Shown: positions 8,223 to 17,255, numbered from the stretch's first letter. The stretch is 64,000 bases of DNA from Dielma fastidiosa (GCF_000313565.1 NZ_HE578924.1:46572-110571); one strand, 5' to 3'. Notes: generated by a model not told the origin, from the sequence alone. A program made the numbers and translations.

Positions 8223-9386
8223 TTACCGATAAGATTTTAAATAGATTTCTAAATAATCACTATCTGTTAATGGCAACGGATCAGCCGTAATATCACCGCC
8301 AAGCACTTCATGAATTTTCTGCGGATACAATGACAATTCTTCTTTTGTAATACCTGCATCGCTCATTTTAAGATCATCACAGCCAACAGCAGCAATTAAT
8401 GCATCCAATGCCTTAATAAAATCTTTCCCAGAGGAAGGATTCTCAACACCCATAGCCTTTGCCATCTTTATCATTGGTTCTTCAGCAGCTTTTCTTTCAG
8501 CAAAGAAATCATAATATGCATGAGCCGTCATAATCAGACCGGCACCATGAATTAGATTTTCATGAAAGCTTCCCATAACATGTTCAATAGTATGAGCTGA
8601 AGTACAAAGCATATAGTAAGCAGCAAGCGAATTAGCTAGTGCCATATTTTCACGCGCTTCTTTATTACTTCCATCCTTATATGCAATGGGCAGATATTTA
8701 GCAACTAATTCAATTGCCTTGAGCGCAAACATTTCACCCATCGGATGTTCATTTTTATTAATTACACTTTCAGAAGCATGAAAAAATGTATCCATTCCTT
8801 GATAAGCAGTCAGCGCTGGCGGCACACTCATCATCAATTCAGCATCTACAATAGAGAGTGTTGGAAACATAGACGGGAAGAAAATACCTGTTTTTTCCTT
8901 TAATTCATCATCAGAGATAACAGCGGCAATATCTACTTCACTGCCGGTTCCAGCAGAAGTAGTAATACATACGATAGGCAAAGCCTCAAACTCAGCAATC
9001 TTCTTACCGCCATTTTTACTTAAACTGTAATCCCAGATATCCCCTGGATTTACAGCCATTAACGCGATACACTTACTGCAATCCATGACTGAACCGCCGC
9101 CTAAAGCAACTACGAAATCACAGCTGTTATCTTTGACTGCTTGTGCGCCATCCATAACATTTTTGCGGGTTGGATTCGGTCGAATCTGATCAAATAGAAC
9201 ATACTCCACACCAGCAGCCGTTAGTTCCTTCTGCAGCCGTGATAGATAACCGTATTTCTTTACAGATTGTCCATTCGAAGTAACAATTAATGCTTTTTTA
9301 CCCGGCAGCTTTTCTTCATGCAGATGATTCAGCTGTCCAAATCCAAAAAGCACACGAGTTGGCATGTTAAAAGTAAAGTTATTCAT
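8223..9386 (-). CDS. Iron-containing alcohol dehydrogenase (butanol dehydrogenase-like)
   Basis: 387 residues, normal for group III alcohol dehydrogenases. The NAD(P)-binding half has GGGSVMDCSK (about residues 96-105) and TTSAGTGSEV; the metal site is made by DTFFHA and by His residues in HTIEHVMGSFH and IHGAGL. It interconverts aldehydes or ketones and alcohols with NAD(P)H in the cytoplasm. Length and motifs resemble YqhD/BDH enzymes, which act in aldehyde detoxification. First gene of a three-gene operon; the promoter region carries an operator-like dyad next to the ribosome-binding site. Confidence 0.9.
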   Translation of the reverse strand: MNNFTFNMPTRVLFGFGQLNHLHEEKLPGKKALIVTSNGQSVKKYGYLSRLQKELTAAGVEYVLFDQIRPNPTRKNVMDGAQAVKDNSCDFVVALGGGSVMDCSKCIALMAVNPGDIWDYSLSKNGGKKIAEFEALPIVCITTSAGTGSEVDIAAVISDDELKEKTGIFFPSMFPTLSIVDAELMMSVPPALTAYQGMDTFFHASESVINKNEHPMGEMFALKAIELVAKYLPIAYKDGSNKEARENMALANSLAAYYMLCTSAHTIEHVMGSFHENLIHGAGLIMTAHAYYDFFAERKAAEEPMIKMAKAMGVENPSSGKDFIKALDALIAAVGCDDLKMSDAGITKEELSLYPQKIHEVLGGDITADPLPLTDSDYLEIYLKSYR

Positions 9387-9398
9387 AATAATTCCTCC

Positions 9399-9428
9399 TA
9401 AAGTTTATTAACTTTAGTTAAAGTATAA
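9399..9428 (-). promoter_or_regulatory. Operator-like repeats and -10 box of the alcohol dehydrogenase operon
   Basis: A perfect 8-4-8 inverted repeat, CTAAAGTT-AATA-AACTTTAG (9399-9418), runs into the AGGAGG site of the dehydrogenase, and a further TTAACT-TT-AGTTAA palindrome (9409-9422) overlaps it. A minus-strand TATACT lies directly beyond (9423-9428). Bound protein would block the transcription start, so repression is likely. Confidence 0.5.
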
Positions 9429-9519
9429 GATTCTGTGTTCACATATTCAGCGCTAAATCTTAATAAATATGGTGGTAAATTCTCACATTATGTTTCAGCA
9501 CTTAACATGTAGCAGCATC

Positions 9520-9555
9520 AAAAAAATACCGCCTTCCTTTTGCGGACAGCGGTAT
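9520..9555 (-). terminator. Intrinsic terminator after the ECF S-component gene
   Basis: On the minus strand ATACCGC and GCGGTAT form a 7-bp stem with a 16-nt loop followed by six T residues, 74 bases beyond the gene. Confidence 0.75.
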
Positions 9556-9628
9556 GACTCTGATTCATAAAATAACAGCTATGTGTTAAAAACACGATAA
9601 ACTTAGCAGCAACACTATCTTTGTTTTA

Positions 9629-10198
9629 TTAGTTGGCTGACAGTTTAGATGTGTTATTTATTTTTTTCTTAAACGGCAGCACTTTAGTGCGGTCCAGCGC
9701 AACCATAATGGCTGGAACAAGTACGAGCTGCAACAGGATACCAGGAACAGCATTCAAGAGCGCCCCACCAATGAATGCCTGTAAGGTAAACGTATTCCCG
9801 ATAATGCCTAAAAGCACACTCTGCACGATACCCCAAACTACACGGCCGGCAATCATTGCAGTAAACAAACAGCAGTATAAGGCTTTGATACACTGCCAGC
9901 GTGATTTTTCATACAGCAAGCCAGCAACAACAGCATATGTTGACAATTCAAAAGCCATTGATAAAGCGGTTGGATATAAAGGCGGCATACCAAATACCAC
10001 ACTGCGTAAAATCGGCAGTACAAAAGCCATTGATAGACCATATTTCCAGCCACAGATCAATGCACACAAGAATACAGGTAAATGCATAGGCAGCAGCATA
10101 CTGCCTAGCTGTGGAATTTGTCCAGTAAATATAGGCAGCACCATACCAATAGCAAGAAACATTGCAGTTAAAGTCATATTTTTCATATTGTTATTCAT
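9629..10198 (-). CDS. ECF transporter substrate-binding (S) component, substrate unknown
   Basis: 189 residues with about six hydrophobic segments and the S-component opening MTLTAMFLAIGMVLP, then LLPMHLPVFLCALICGW, a pattern shared by vitamin-binding S proteins of energy-coupling factor importers. Alanine-rich helices near the N terminus would contact the shared T protein. The ATPase and T subunits are not in this window, as is usual for group II ECF systems that share a module. No riboswitch is apparent in the 63 bases upstream, so the vitamin cannot be named. Confidence 0.8.
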   Translation of the reverse strand: MNNNMKNMTLTAMFLAIGMVLPIFTGQIPQLGSMLLPMHLPVFLCALICGWKYGLSMAFVLPILRSVVFGMPPLYPTALSMAFELSTYAVVAGLLYEKSRWQCIKALYCCLFTAMIAGRVVWGIVQSVLLGIIGNTFTLQAFIGGALLNAVPGILLQLVLVPAIMVALDRTKVLPFKKKINNTSKLSAN

Positions 10199-10261
10199 AA
10201 TAGTAATCTCCTCGTATCAAATCAAATTAATTCACAGCTAAAATTTGCTGAAAATTATACA

Positions 10262-12793
10262 TTACCTTTTTCGATTATTTAAGTATTTCCCCGTAATACT
10301 TTTTGGATTAGCAGCAACTTCCTCAGGTGTTCCAACCGCAACTATACAACCACCTGCCATGCCTCCTCCTGGTCCCATATCAATAATATAATCAGCATTG
10401 GAAATAATATCTAAATCATGTTCAATGACAAGAACCGTAGCACCAGCTTCTACCAAACGATCAAACACTGACAATAAAACTCGGACATCAAGCGGATGCA
10501 GTCCGATGGTTGGTTCGTCAAAAACAAATACCTTTCCAGACTGCTGCCTGCCCATTTCGGATGCTAGCTTTAATCGTTGAGCTTCACCTCCGGACAAGCT
10601 AGGTGTTGCTTCGCCAAGCGTAAGATAACCGAGTCCTAAATCCTGTAAAATCTGCAGCCGCTGGCTCACTGTTTTAATATCCTCACATGCCGTCAATGCT
10701 TGCTTCACATCCATAGCCATTATTTCTGACAAAGAGTATGCTTTTCCAGCCTTATTTACACGCTTAATCTGTTCTGCTTGCCTTGCATATCTCGACCCTC
10801 TGCACTCTGGGCATGGTATTTCTACATCTGGAAGAAACTGTACATCCAAACTGATACTTCCAGTACCATCACAAATTGGACAGCGAAGCTTACCTGTGTT
10901 ATATGAAAAATCACCAGCCTTGTACTGCAAGGCTTTAGCATCTGATGTTCTTGCGTAAATCTTGCGCAATTCATCATGCACATTGACGTAGGTAGCCACC
11001 GTCGAGCGTACATTGATACCAATTGGTGTCGCGTCAATTAACTTAACTTGCTGTATCTGCTTTGCTGAAATTTCCTTTACATGCTTAGGAAGTCTTTTCC
11101 CTGCAATAACAGCTTCTAAACCAGGCAGCAAGCTTTCCAGTATCAAGGTTGTTTTGCCAGATCCAGACACACCAGTTATGACTGTAAGTCTGCCTTGTGG
11201 AATATCAACCGTTAATGGCTTTACGGTATGGATTGTATCTGTTAATAAATGAATTTTTCCAAAATCAAATATATGATTGAGTGCTGTCCTTTTTCTTATC
11301 CGTATATATTCATTTGAAAGAAATGGTCCAATTTGAGAAGCAGGATTCTTTTTTATCTCTGAAATCTTTCCTTGCGCAATCACCTGACCGCCATCAGCAC
11401 CAGCTTCTGGCCCCATTTCCACAAGCCAATCAGCTTCCGACAAAATTTGTGTATCATGGTCCACTAGCACAATGGAATTCCCATCGGCCAGCAAATCATG
11501 CATAACACCTGAAAGTCCTACAATATTTGAAGGGTGCAGACCAATCGATGGTTCATCAAGTACATATAAAACTCCTGTAGTACGATTGCGAACAGCCCGT
11601 GCTAATTGCATCCGCTGCCGCTCGCCGGTAGAAAGTGTTGCGGCCGCACGGTCAAGGCTAAGATATCCCAAACCCAAATCTATCAGTCGTTTCGCCGCTG
11701 ACTGAAATGATTCGCAGATTGATTCAGCCATCGACTGCATTTCCTTTGGCAATGATAGCGGCACCTCAGCAACCCATAACACTAATTGATCGAGCGTCAT
11801 CTTACAGGCTTCATCCAGGGAAATACCCATCAGCTTAGGCTTTCTTGCCGCTGCTGAAAGCCGAGAACCGCCGCAATCCGGACAGACTCCCTGTTTTAAA
11901 AACTTTTCTACGCGCTTCATGCCCTTTTCATCTTTTACTTTGGCAAGGGCATTCTCCACCGTATAATTAGCATTGAAATAAGTGAAATCCAATTCCCCTG
12001 CTTGATTACTGCCATTCTTAGGTTTATAGAAAATATGTTTTTTTATTGCTGGACCGTGAAAAACTATATCGCGCTCCTTTTCAGTTAATTGGCTAAATGG
12101 GACATCAGTACGAACTCCCATTGCACGGCATACATCAGTCATCAGCGACCACATTAAAGTATTCCAAGGTGCAACCGCCCCCTCATCAATGCTCAAAGAT
12201 TCATCAGGAACAAGGGTTTCTTGATCAACTGTACGCACAATACCTGTGCCGCCGCAGGTACGGCAAGCTCCCTGACTGTTAAAAGATAGTTCTTTAGCCG
12301 AAAGACCAAAAAAACGCTGATTACATTCAGGACAGACTAGCTCCTGCCCAGCCGCAACTGCCAATGATGGCTGCAAATAGTGTCCATTGGGGCAGCAATG
12401 ATTAGCAAGTCGTGAAAACATCAGACGCAGATTATTTAAAAGTTCAGTTCCAGTCCCAAATGTACTGCGAATACCTGGTACACCCGGCCGCTGATGTAAT
12501 GCCAACGCTGCTGGAATATAAAGTACCTCATCTACCTGTGCCTTGGCTGCCTGTGTCATACGGCGGCGAGTATAAGTTGAAAGAGCATCAAGATAGCGTC
12601 TTGAACCTTCCGCATACAAAACACCCAGTGCCAGCGAAGATTTCCCAGAACCTGATACGCCAGCAATACCAACAATCTGATTTAATGGTATATCCACATC
12701 AATATTTTTCAAATTATGCACCCTAGCATTCCGTACTTGAATTTTGTTAGGAATCTTATTTTTAATTAATTCATTTTCCTTTTGTACACCCAT
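10262..12793 (-). CDS. Short UvrA-like ABC ATPase (UvrA2-type paralogue)
   Basis: 843 residues, about 100 shorter than canonical UvrA. Two ABC cassettes are present: Walker A GVSGSGKSS and GVSGSGKTT, signatures LSTGERQR and LSGGEAQR, and Walker B segments YVLDEPS and FVFDEPT. Zinc-finger cysteine pairs are seen (CPEC, CRTC; CPDC; CPIC with CPEC). Paralogues of this size occur next to drug pumps or antibiotic genes and are thought to help with DNA-binding drugs; they do not replace the main excision-repair UvrA. A MATE pump gene lies directly upstream on the same strand, which fits such a role. Confidence 0.88.
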   Translation of the reverse strand: MGVQKENELIKNKIPNKIQVRNARVHNLKNIDVDIPLNQIVGIAGVSGSGKSSLALGVLYAEGSRRYLDALSTYTRRRMTQAAKAQVDEVLYIPAALALHQRPGVPGIRSTFGTGTELLNNLRLMFSRLANHCCPNGHYLQPSLAVAAGQELVCPECNQRFFGLSAKELSFNSQGACRTCGGTGIVRTVDQETLVPDESLSIDEGAVAPWNTLMWSLMTDVCRAMGVRTDVPFSQLTEKERDIVFHGPAIKKHIFYKPKNGSNQAGELDFTYFNANYTVENALAKVKDEKGMKRVEKFLKQGVCPDCGGSRLSAAARKPKLMGISLDEACKMTLDQLVLWVAEVPLSLPKEMQSMAESICESFQSAAKRLIDLGLGYLSLDRAAATLSTGERQRMQLARAVRNRTTGVLYVLDEPSIGLHPSNIVGLSGVMHDLLADGNSIVLVDHDTQILSEADWLVEMGPEAGADGGQVIAQGKISEIKKNPASQIGPFLSNEYIRIRKRTALNHIFDFGKIHLLTDTIHTVKPLTVDIPQGRLTVITGVSGSGKTTLILESLLPGLEAVIAGKRLPKHVKEISAKQIQQVKLIDATPIGINVRSTVATYVNVHDELRKIYARTSDAKALQYKAGDFSYNTGKLRCPICDGTGSISLDVQFLPDVEIPCPECRGSRYARQAEQIKRVNKAGKAYSLSEIMAMDVKQALTACEDIKTVSQRLQILQDLGLGYLTLGEATPSLSGGEAQRLKLASEMGRQQSGKVFVFDEPTIGLHPLDVRVLLSVFDRLVEAGATVLVIEHDLDIISNADYIIDMGPGGGMAGGCIVAVGTPEEVAANPKSITGKYLNNRKR

Positions 12794-12829
12794 TATGCGT
12801 CACCTGCCCAGTTATTTTATTTCTTATTC

Positions 12830-12838
12830 ATTATATCA
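12830..12838 (-). promoter_or_regulatory. Extended -10 promoter of the UvrA-like gene
   Basis: The minus strand reads TGATATAAT (TG-n-TATAAT, -10 at 12830-12835), about 40 bases before the UvrA-like start; the -35 (CTGTCA, 17 bases away) is poor, as is common with extended -10 promoters. Confidence 0.45.
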
Positions 12839-12941
12839 TTTTTAATGCTGATTGACAGAATAGCCAATTCACGCACAGATAAAAGCTTTATTTATATGAT
12901 CAGCAGCGCATTTTATTTCATGTCGCTTCAAATATACCTCG

Positions 12942-14324
12942 CTACTCAATCACCAAAATTGTTTCCTCTCTTGTGATATTTTTCAGCCAGCCATATTTTT
13001 TATAATGTAGAATAGCAGCCGGAACTTTCACTACCTCGTCAAGATTGATGATAAGAAATACAATGACTACGGGCAGTTGAAAATAAAAAGCTGCTAAGAA
13101 TCCTGCCGGAACAGCAAATGCCCACATCGTGACAGTATCACATATCAAACCAAATTTAGAATCACCGCCAGCGGGAAATACACCAGCAATTGTCATCATA
13201 TTTATTGATTTAGCAATCATGTAACAAGCACAAAACAAAAGCATCCATTTTAAATAATCAGTTGCTTGCGGACTTAAGACTGTCACATGTATAATCAATG
13301 GCGAAATGGCAACTAACAGCAAACCCGATATAATACCACTGATTACCGCCATTTTCCAAAGAATGCCGCCGTATTTTTTTGCTTGCTGCAAATTTCCCAT
13401 ACCGAGCTCATTGCCGACAATGATACCGCCACCATTAGCAAGCCCTGTACAAAAGCTTACAATTAAATTCTTTACAATATTGGCAATCGAGTTAGCAGCA
13501 ACTGCGTCATTACCCAAATGACCCATAATAACCGAATACATTGTAAAGCCAACACCCCAAACAAGATAATCACCCAGCATTGGTAAACTGTATCGCCAAT
13601 AATCTTTTACTAATTGCTTATTTGCAGAAAAACACAGTCTTAGATGAAGCCGCGCATGCTTCTTACGCAAGGATTCAGCAAATGCCCATATCAATTCAAT
13701 AAATTTTGATATAGAAGTTGCAAGAGCGGCACCGGCGATACCCATTTCAGGGAAAAGATACAAGCCAAAAATAAGTGCTGCATTAAAGAAAATGTTGATA
13801 ATCACAGAAGTTGATCCAATAACCATACTTTTTACAGCAAAACCGGTATTTTTCAATATGCAGAGATAAATTTGTGATATTCCAGTAAATATATAAGATA
13901 CTGCAACAAGTCGCAGATATACGACACCACCCGCTATTAATTGTGGCTCCTGTGTGAAAATCCGCATCAGCATTTCCGGAGCAAAAAAAGAAATCAGGAA
14001 AAATGCTGAAGAGATTAAAAACGATACTTTTGTAACATAAGCAAATATTTTTTCAATTGAATTCATATCATTTTTACCATAATATTGTGCTGCTAAAATA
14101 CTTGTTCCCATTGTCAAGCCACCCATAAAAAGATTGAATACAAATGTTATCTGACCGGCCAGAGATACTGCTGAAAGTGAATCCTGATTAACAAAGCCAA
14201 GCATCAATGCATCTGATGCACTAACAGCTGCTAACATAAACTGTTGAAATGCAATTGGCAATACGAGGGATAACAGCTTTCGGTAAAAGACAGTGTTTTC
14301 ACTGTTTAATGTTTTAGATTTCAT
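12942..14324 (-). CDS. MATE-family efflux transporter (second copy)
   Basis: About 460 residues from ATG 14324, chosen because AGGAGGT lies just upstream; the frame extends further but without a site. Twelve hydrophobic segments in two halves, with LVLPIAFQQFMLAAVSASDALMLG in outline as the first-helix family pattern and an ELGMGN motif in the second half. It would export organic cations using Na+ or H+. It differs clearly from the 5.6-7.0 kb MATE, so this is not a recent duplication. It is divergent from the SDR-AraC pair, and the shared 138-bp intergenic region may be controlled by that AraC protein (inference). Confidence 0.87.
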   Translation of the reverse strand: MKSKTLNSENTVFYRKLLSLVLPIAFQQFMLAAVSASDALMLGFVNQDSLSAVSLAGQITFVFNLFMGGLTMGTSILAAQYYGKNDMNSIEKIFAYVTKVSFLISSAFFLISFFAPEMLMRIFTQEPQLIAGGVVYLRLVAVSYIFTGISQIYLCILKNTGFAVKSMVIGSTSVIINIFFNAALIFGLYLFPEMGIAGAALATSISKFIELIWAFAESLRKKHARLHLRLCFSANKQLVKDYWRYSLPMLGDYLVWGVGFTMYSVIMGHLGNDAVAANSIANIVKNLIVSFCTGLANGGGIIVGNELGMGNLQQAKKYGGILWKMAVISGIISGLLLVAISPLIIHVTVLSPQATDYLKWMLLFCACYMIAKSINMMTIAGVFPAGGDSKFGLICDTVTMWAFAVPAGFLAAFYFQLPVVIVFLIINLDEVVKVPAAILHYKKYGWLKNITREETILVIE

Positions 14325-14425
14325 AAAACACCTCCTAAACTTAATGATCTGATTATAAATAAAAGCGACTGACAAAGCAGCGCTAAAACTTAACAACATC
14401 ACTGGCTTTTTCTAATATCCATTGC

Positions 14426-14431
14426 TATAAT
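14426..14431 (+). promoter_or_regulatory. -10 box of the SDR-AraC operon
   Basis: A consensus TATAAT lies 32 bases before the SDR start. The region where a -35 belongs (around TGGCTT) is poor, consistent with an activator-dependent promoter. Confidence 0.4.
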
Positions 14432-14462
14432 GAAGTTAAAATAAATGAAGGAGGCAGCGGAT

Positions 14463-15179
14463 ATGTTCCATAATAAAATTGTTGTCATTACCGGCGGTAT
14501 GCAAGGGATTGGCAAATGCATAGCAAAACAATTTCAAAAAGAAGGTGCGGTTGTATGCATTATAGATAAACAGCCCGGCGGTTATTTTACAGGTGATCTT
14601 GCTGATGAAAATACTCTTGTTCGTTTTTCAGAGAAAGTAATCGCTGACTATGGACATATCGATTATTTAATCAATAATGCCCTTCCGTTAATGAAAGGTA
14701 TTGATACATGTACCTATGATGAATTTAATTATGCACTGCGCGTAGGCGTCACTGCACCCTTTTACTTAGCAAAACTATTTTTACCATACTTTGCTCCTAA
14801 TGCATGTATTATCAATATATCCTCTTCCCGTGACCGCATGAGCCAGCCAAACACAGAAAGTTACACAGCAGCTAAGGGTGGTATTTCTGCCCTAACTCAC
14901 GCATTGGCTGTAAGTCTTGCTGGAAAAATTAGAGTAAATTCGATTTCTCCCGGTTGGATTGATACATCATCAGTTCAATATACCGGTCCTGATGCTTTAC
15001 AGCACCCTGTGCATCGAGTTGGTTATCCTCTTGATATAGCAAATATGGTTTTGTTTCTCTGTTCAGATAAAGCGGGTTTTATTACTGGCGAGAATATCTG
15101 CATTGATGGCGGTATGACAAAACAAATGATCTATCATAATGATTTCGGGTGGACATTGGAGAACGAAGAAAATGAGTAA
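14463..15179 (+). CDS. Short-chain dehydrogenase/reductase (SDR)
   Basis: 238 residues from ATG 14463, set by GGAGG nine bases upstream. Classical SDR: cofactor motif TGGMQGIG near residue 10, NN-A (INNALP), catalytic Ser in NISSSRD, and Tyr-x3-Lys as SYTAAKGG; the tail has the usual INIDGGM-like end. The NN-AG motif reads NNAL, a small deviation. It oxidises or reduces a small alcohol or carbonyl with NAD(P). It overlaps the next gene, an AraC regulator, by eight bases (ATGAGTAA), so regulator and enzyme are made together. Confidence 0.88.
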   Translation: MFHNKIVVITGGMQGIGKCIAKQFQKEGAVVCIIDKQPGGYFTGDLADENTLVRFSEKVIADYGHIDYLINNALPLMKGIDTCTYDEFNYALRVGVTAPFYLAKLFLPYFAPNACIINISSSRDRMSQPNTESYTAAKGGISALTHALAVSLAGKIRVNSISPGWIDTSSVQYTGPDALQHPVHRVGYPLDIANMVLFLCSDKAGFITGENICIDGGMTKQMIYHNDFGWTLENEENE

Positions 15180-16131
15180 AAAGGAATTATGCGCTGCGAT
15201 TGAAGCTCTTCAAAATCAATTTTTAACATTGGATTGGACTTATCATGAATCCCCCGTAGGTACTCCATCAGAAAAAATGTATCGTTGGCCCGGCAATCCA
15301 GAAGATAAAATATTGATTTGCGTACATAAAAGTAATGGCATACAGGAATTGTTTCATCGACATGATTTTTTCTATTTTAATTATACCTATATGGGAGAGT
15401 ATGATTCCCTCAGCTACAAATATGATAATCGTATAACGATCAAAGAGGGAGAAATCTATGCCGGTCAGCCCTTTGCCGGCCATGCCCTTTGCGTCCATGA
15501 TAACAAAGAAACAATAATTATTGGTGTATTGATTCAAAAAGAGACTTTCTTTCGATCTTTTTTACCTATGCTGTCCGCTAATTCTCATTTTTTTCATTTC
15601 CTGTTAGATCCTGCTACAAACCAATTTTCTGATGAATACATTCATTTTAAGATTGAGGATGATTGCAATATAAGGACTTTATTAGAAATGATGGTAATTG
15701 AATTCGCAAACCGGCAGGATGATTCACAACAAATACTCAAGCCTTTGGTATTATCATTTCTGATGCAGATTGCACGGCAATATGCATTAGTTAATCAAAA
15801 ATTCATCAGTGAGAGTCTTTCAGATAAAATTATAAATTTTATAGGGGAACATTTCGACACAGTAACACTTAAAGATATCGCCAAGCGTTTCTCTTATCAT
15901 CCAAATTATATTTCAACTTTACTACATCGTGAAATCGGTAAGTCTTTCTCAGAAATTTTACTTGAGCAGCGCATGGAAAGAGCTTCCATTCTTTTGAATG
16001 GGACGAATTTGACAAATGAAGAAATTGCCTTGATGTTGGGATATAGTAACAGCAGTAATTTTTATAAAGCTTTTCGAGAGTTTTATGGTGTATCTCCAAA
16101 AGAGTATGTATTACACCAGAAACAAGTATAA
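15172..16131 (+). CDS. AraC-family transcriptional regulator with N-terminal cupin-like sensor
   Basis: About 319 residues from ATG 15172; an earlier in-frame start exists but overlaps the SDR gene by 40 bases. Residues 1-210 look like a cupin-type ligand-binding domain (HRHDFFYFNYTYMG, then GEIYAGQPFAGH). The C-terminal ~100 residues hold two helix-turn-helix units: LKDIAKRFSYHPNYISTLL and the AraC signature NEEIALMLGYSNSSNFYKAF, ending GVSPKEYV. Likely activates the divergent MATE and/or its own SDR operon; the inducer is unknown. Confidence 0.9.
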   Translation: MSKKELCAAIEALQNQFLTLDWTYHESPVGTPSEKMYRWPGNPEDKILICVHKSNGIQELFHRHDFFYFNYTYMGEYDSLSYKYDNRITIKEGEIYAGQPFAGHALCVHDNKETIIIGVLIQKETFFRSFLPMLSANSHFFHFLLDPATNQFSDEYIHFKIEDDCNIRTLLEMMVIEFANRQDDSQQILKPLVLSFLMQIARQYALVNQKFISESLSDKIINFIGEHFDTVTLKDIAKRFSYHPNYISTLLHREIGKSFSEILLEQRMERASILLNGTNLTNEEIALMLGYSNSSNFYKAFREFYGVSPKEYVLHQKQV

Positions 16132-16232
16132 TCAAAGAAAAACTACCAGTATATTGCACACCAACGCAAGGTTGATTTATTAAGCAATGCTTTTTAAAGG
16201 AATTTGTATAACTTTATCTAAATTCGTACCGG

Positions 16233-16268
16233 AAAATAAAAAATGTCTAAGAACTTTTCTTAGACATT
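16233..16268 (-). terminator. Intrinsic terminator of the tRNA-Ala gene
   Basis: On the minus strand a 12-bp stem (AATGTCTAAGAA with TTCTTAGACATT) with a 3-nt loop runs into TTTTATTTT, 12 bases after the tRNA 3' end. Confidence 0.8.
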
Positions 16269-16279
16269 ACTTTTTAATA

Positions 16280-16355
16280 TGGTGGAGCTTAACGGGATCG
16301 AACCGTTGACCTCCTGCGTGCAAGGCAGGCGCTCTCCCAGCTGAGCTAAAACCCC
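16280..16355 (-). tRNA. tRNA-Ala (anticodon TGC)
   Basis: The minus strand gives a full cloverleaf of 76 nt: acceptor stem starting GGGGTTT and ending AAGCTCC-A, D arm TAGCTCAGCTGGGAGAGC, anticodon loop CTTGCAC with TGC, and T arm GGTTCGATCC. The G3-U70 pair, the identity element for alanine, is present. The 3' CCA is encoded. It stands alone with its own terminator. Confidence 0.95.
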
Positions 16356-16496
16356 ATGTATATTAAATTCGATATTTTTCAATACCGAATGCTCAATAAA
16401 TATATCATCAATAAAAAACATTGTCAATCATTTTTTAAAAAAACTTGCATCAAACCCACAATTCATTAAAACTTTATTATCAAATTAGTCAGTTTT

Positions 16497-16525
16497 TTGA
16501 TTAATTATCAATAATAGTGTAAAAT
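16497..16525 (+). promoter_or_regulatory. Promoter of the TetR gene
   Basis: TTGATT (16497-16502) and TAAAAT (16520-16525) are separated by 17 bases, 28 bases before the TetR start. Confidence 0.5.
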
Positions 16526-16553
16526 ATCATCAGAAGCATTTCAGGAGGTATCT

Positions 16554-17150
16554 ATGGCTGAAAGTAAAGTAGAACGCAATAAGCGGTTAAAAAAAGAAAA
16601 ACTGGAGGAATCCGGTTATGAACTATTTATGAATAACACCTTTGATAAAACCTCAATCGATCAGATCGTAAAAAAGGCCGGTGTCGCAAAAGGCACCTTT
16701 TATCTCTATTTTGAAGATAAGACACAGCTGCTGAACCGCATTATCATGAAAAAAAGCGGCGATATTTTAATGGATGCCCTATCCCACGCAAACTACCTGC
16801 AGCTGGATAACAAACTAGATCAATTCATTGTCATGGTAGACTGTATTCTTGACTATTTCAAACAGAACCAGAACATACTTGAAGTCGTCCGCAATCATTT
16901 ATCATGGGATGATATCCTAACTGATATGAAAAACCATCAGAACTTTTCGATTCAAATCATGATGAAAGAATATATTGAACTAATTATGACAAATAAAAAT
17001 TACACTGAAAAAGAAGCCATTGCTACATTATATGTGATTTTTGAATTGGTATCCAGTGTTGCCTATGCCTCTATCATTGTAAAAAAACCATTTGAACTGC
17101 TTGAAATCAAACCTATGCTCTATGCCAGTATCCGTTCAATGATTAAGTAA
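16554..17150 (+). CDS. TetR/AcrR-family transcriptional regulator
   Basis: 198 residues, typical size. The N-terminal 60 residues hold the TetR helix-turn-helix: TSIDQIVKKAGVAKGTFYLYFEDK (shown in outline) with the diagnostic KGTFYLYF. The C-terminal helical domain binds a ligand and dimerises; it is Ile/Met-rich. AGGAGG lies seven bases before the ATG. The gene stands alone with its own promoter and terminator, so its targets are not obvious; the tRNA gene on one side and a MarR operon on the other are probably unrelated. Confidence 0.9.
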   Translation: MAESKVERNKRLKKEKLEESGYELFMNNTFDKTSIDQIVKKAGVAKGTFYLYFEDKTQLLNRIIMKKSGDILMDALSHANYLQLDNKLDQFIVMVDCILDYFKQNQNILEVVRNHLSWDDILTDMKNHQNFSIQIMMKEYIELIMTNKNYTEKEAIATLYVIFELVSSVAYASIIVKKPFELLEIKPMLYASIRSMIK

Positions 17151-17156
17151 TCGCAG

Positions 17157-17184
17157 CCATCCTATTGATTAGGATGGTTTTTTA
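17157..17184 (+). terminator. Intrinsic terminator after the TetR gene
   Basis: CCATCCTA and TAGGATGG form an 8-bp stem with a 5-nt loop and six T residues follow. Confidence 0.85.
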
Positions 17185-17197
17185 TTGCTGAATATAG

Positions 17198-17238
17198 TTG
17201 ACAAAGTCATGTATTAGATTTATACTTGACCTAGTCAA
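17198..17238 (+). promoter_or_regulatory. Strong promoter with two MarR-type operator dyads
   Basis: TTGACA (17198-17203) and TATACT (17221-17226) with a 17-base spacer form a near-consensus promoter. Two copies of TTGAC-N3-GTCA overlap it: one begins at the -35 (17198-17209) and one starts at the end of the -10 (17226-17238, perfect TTGAC-CTA-GTCAA). They are centred 28 bases apart, under three helical turns. Binding by the MarR protein encoded just downstream would shut the promoter, so autoregulation is very likely. Confidence 0.7.
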
Positions 17239-17255
17239 CTTTAGGAGGTATGTTT

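Noticed and set aside
9633-10241. 202-codon plus-strand frame opposite the ECF S component
   Set aside because: It mirrors a membrane protein gene, has no ribosome site or family match; the minus-strand gene has both.
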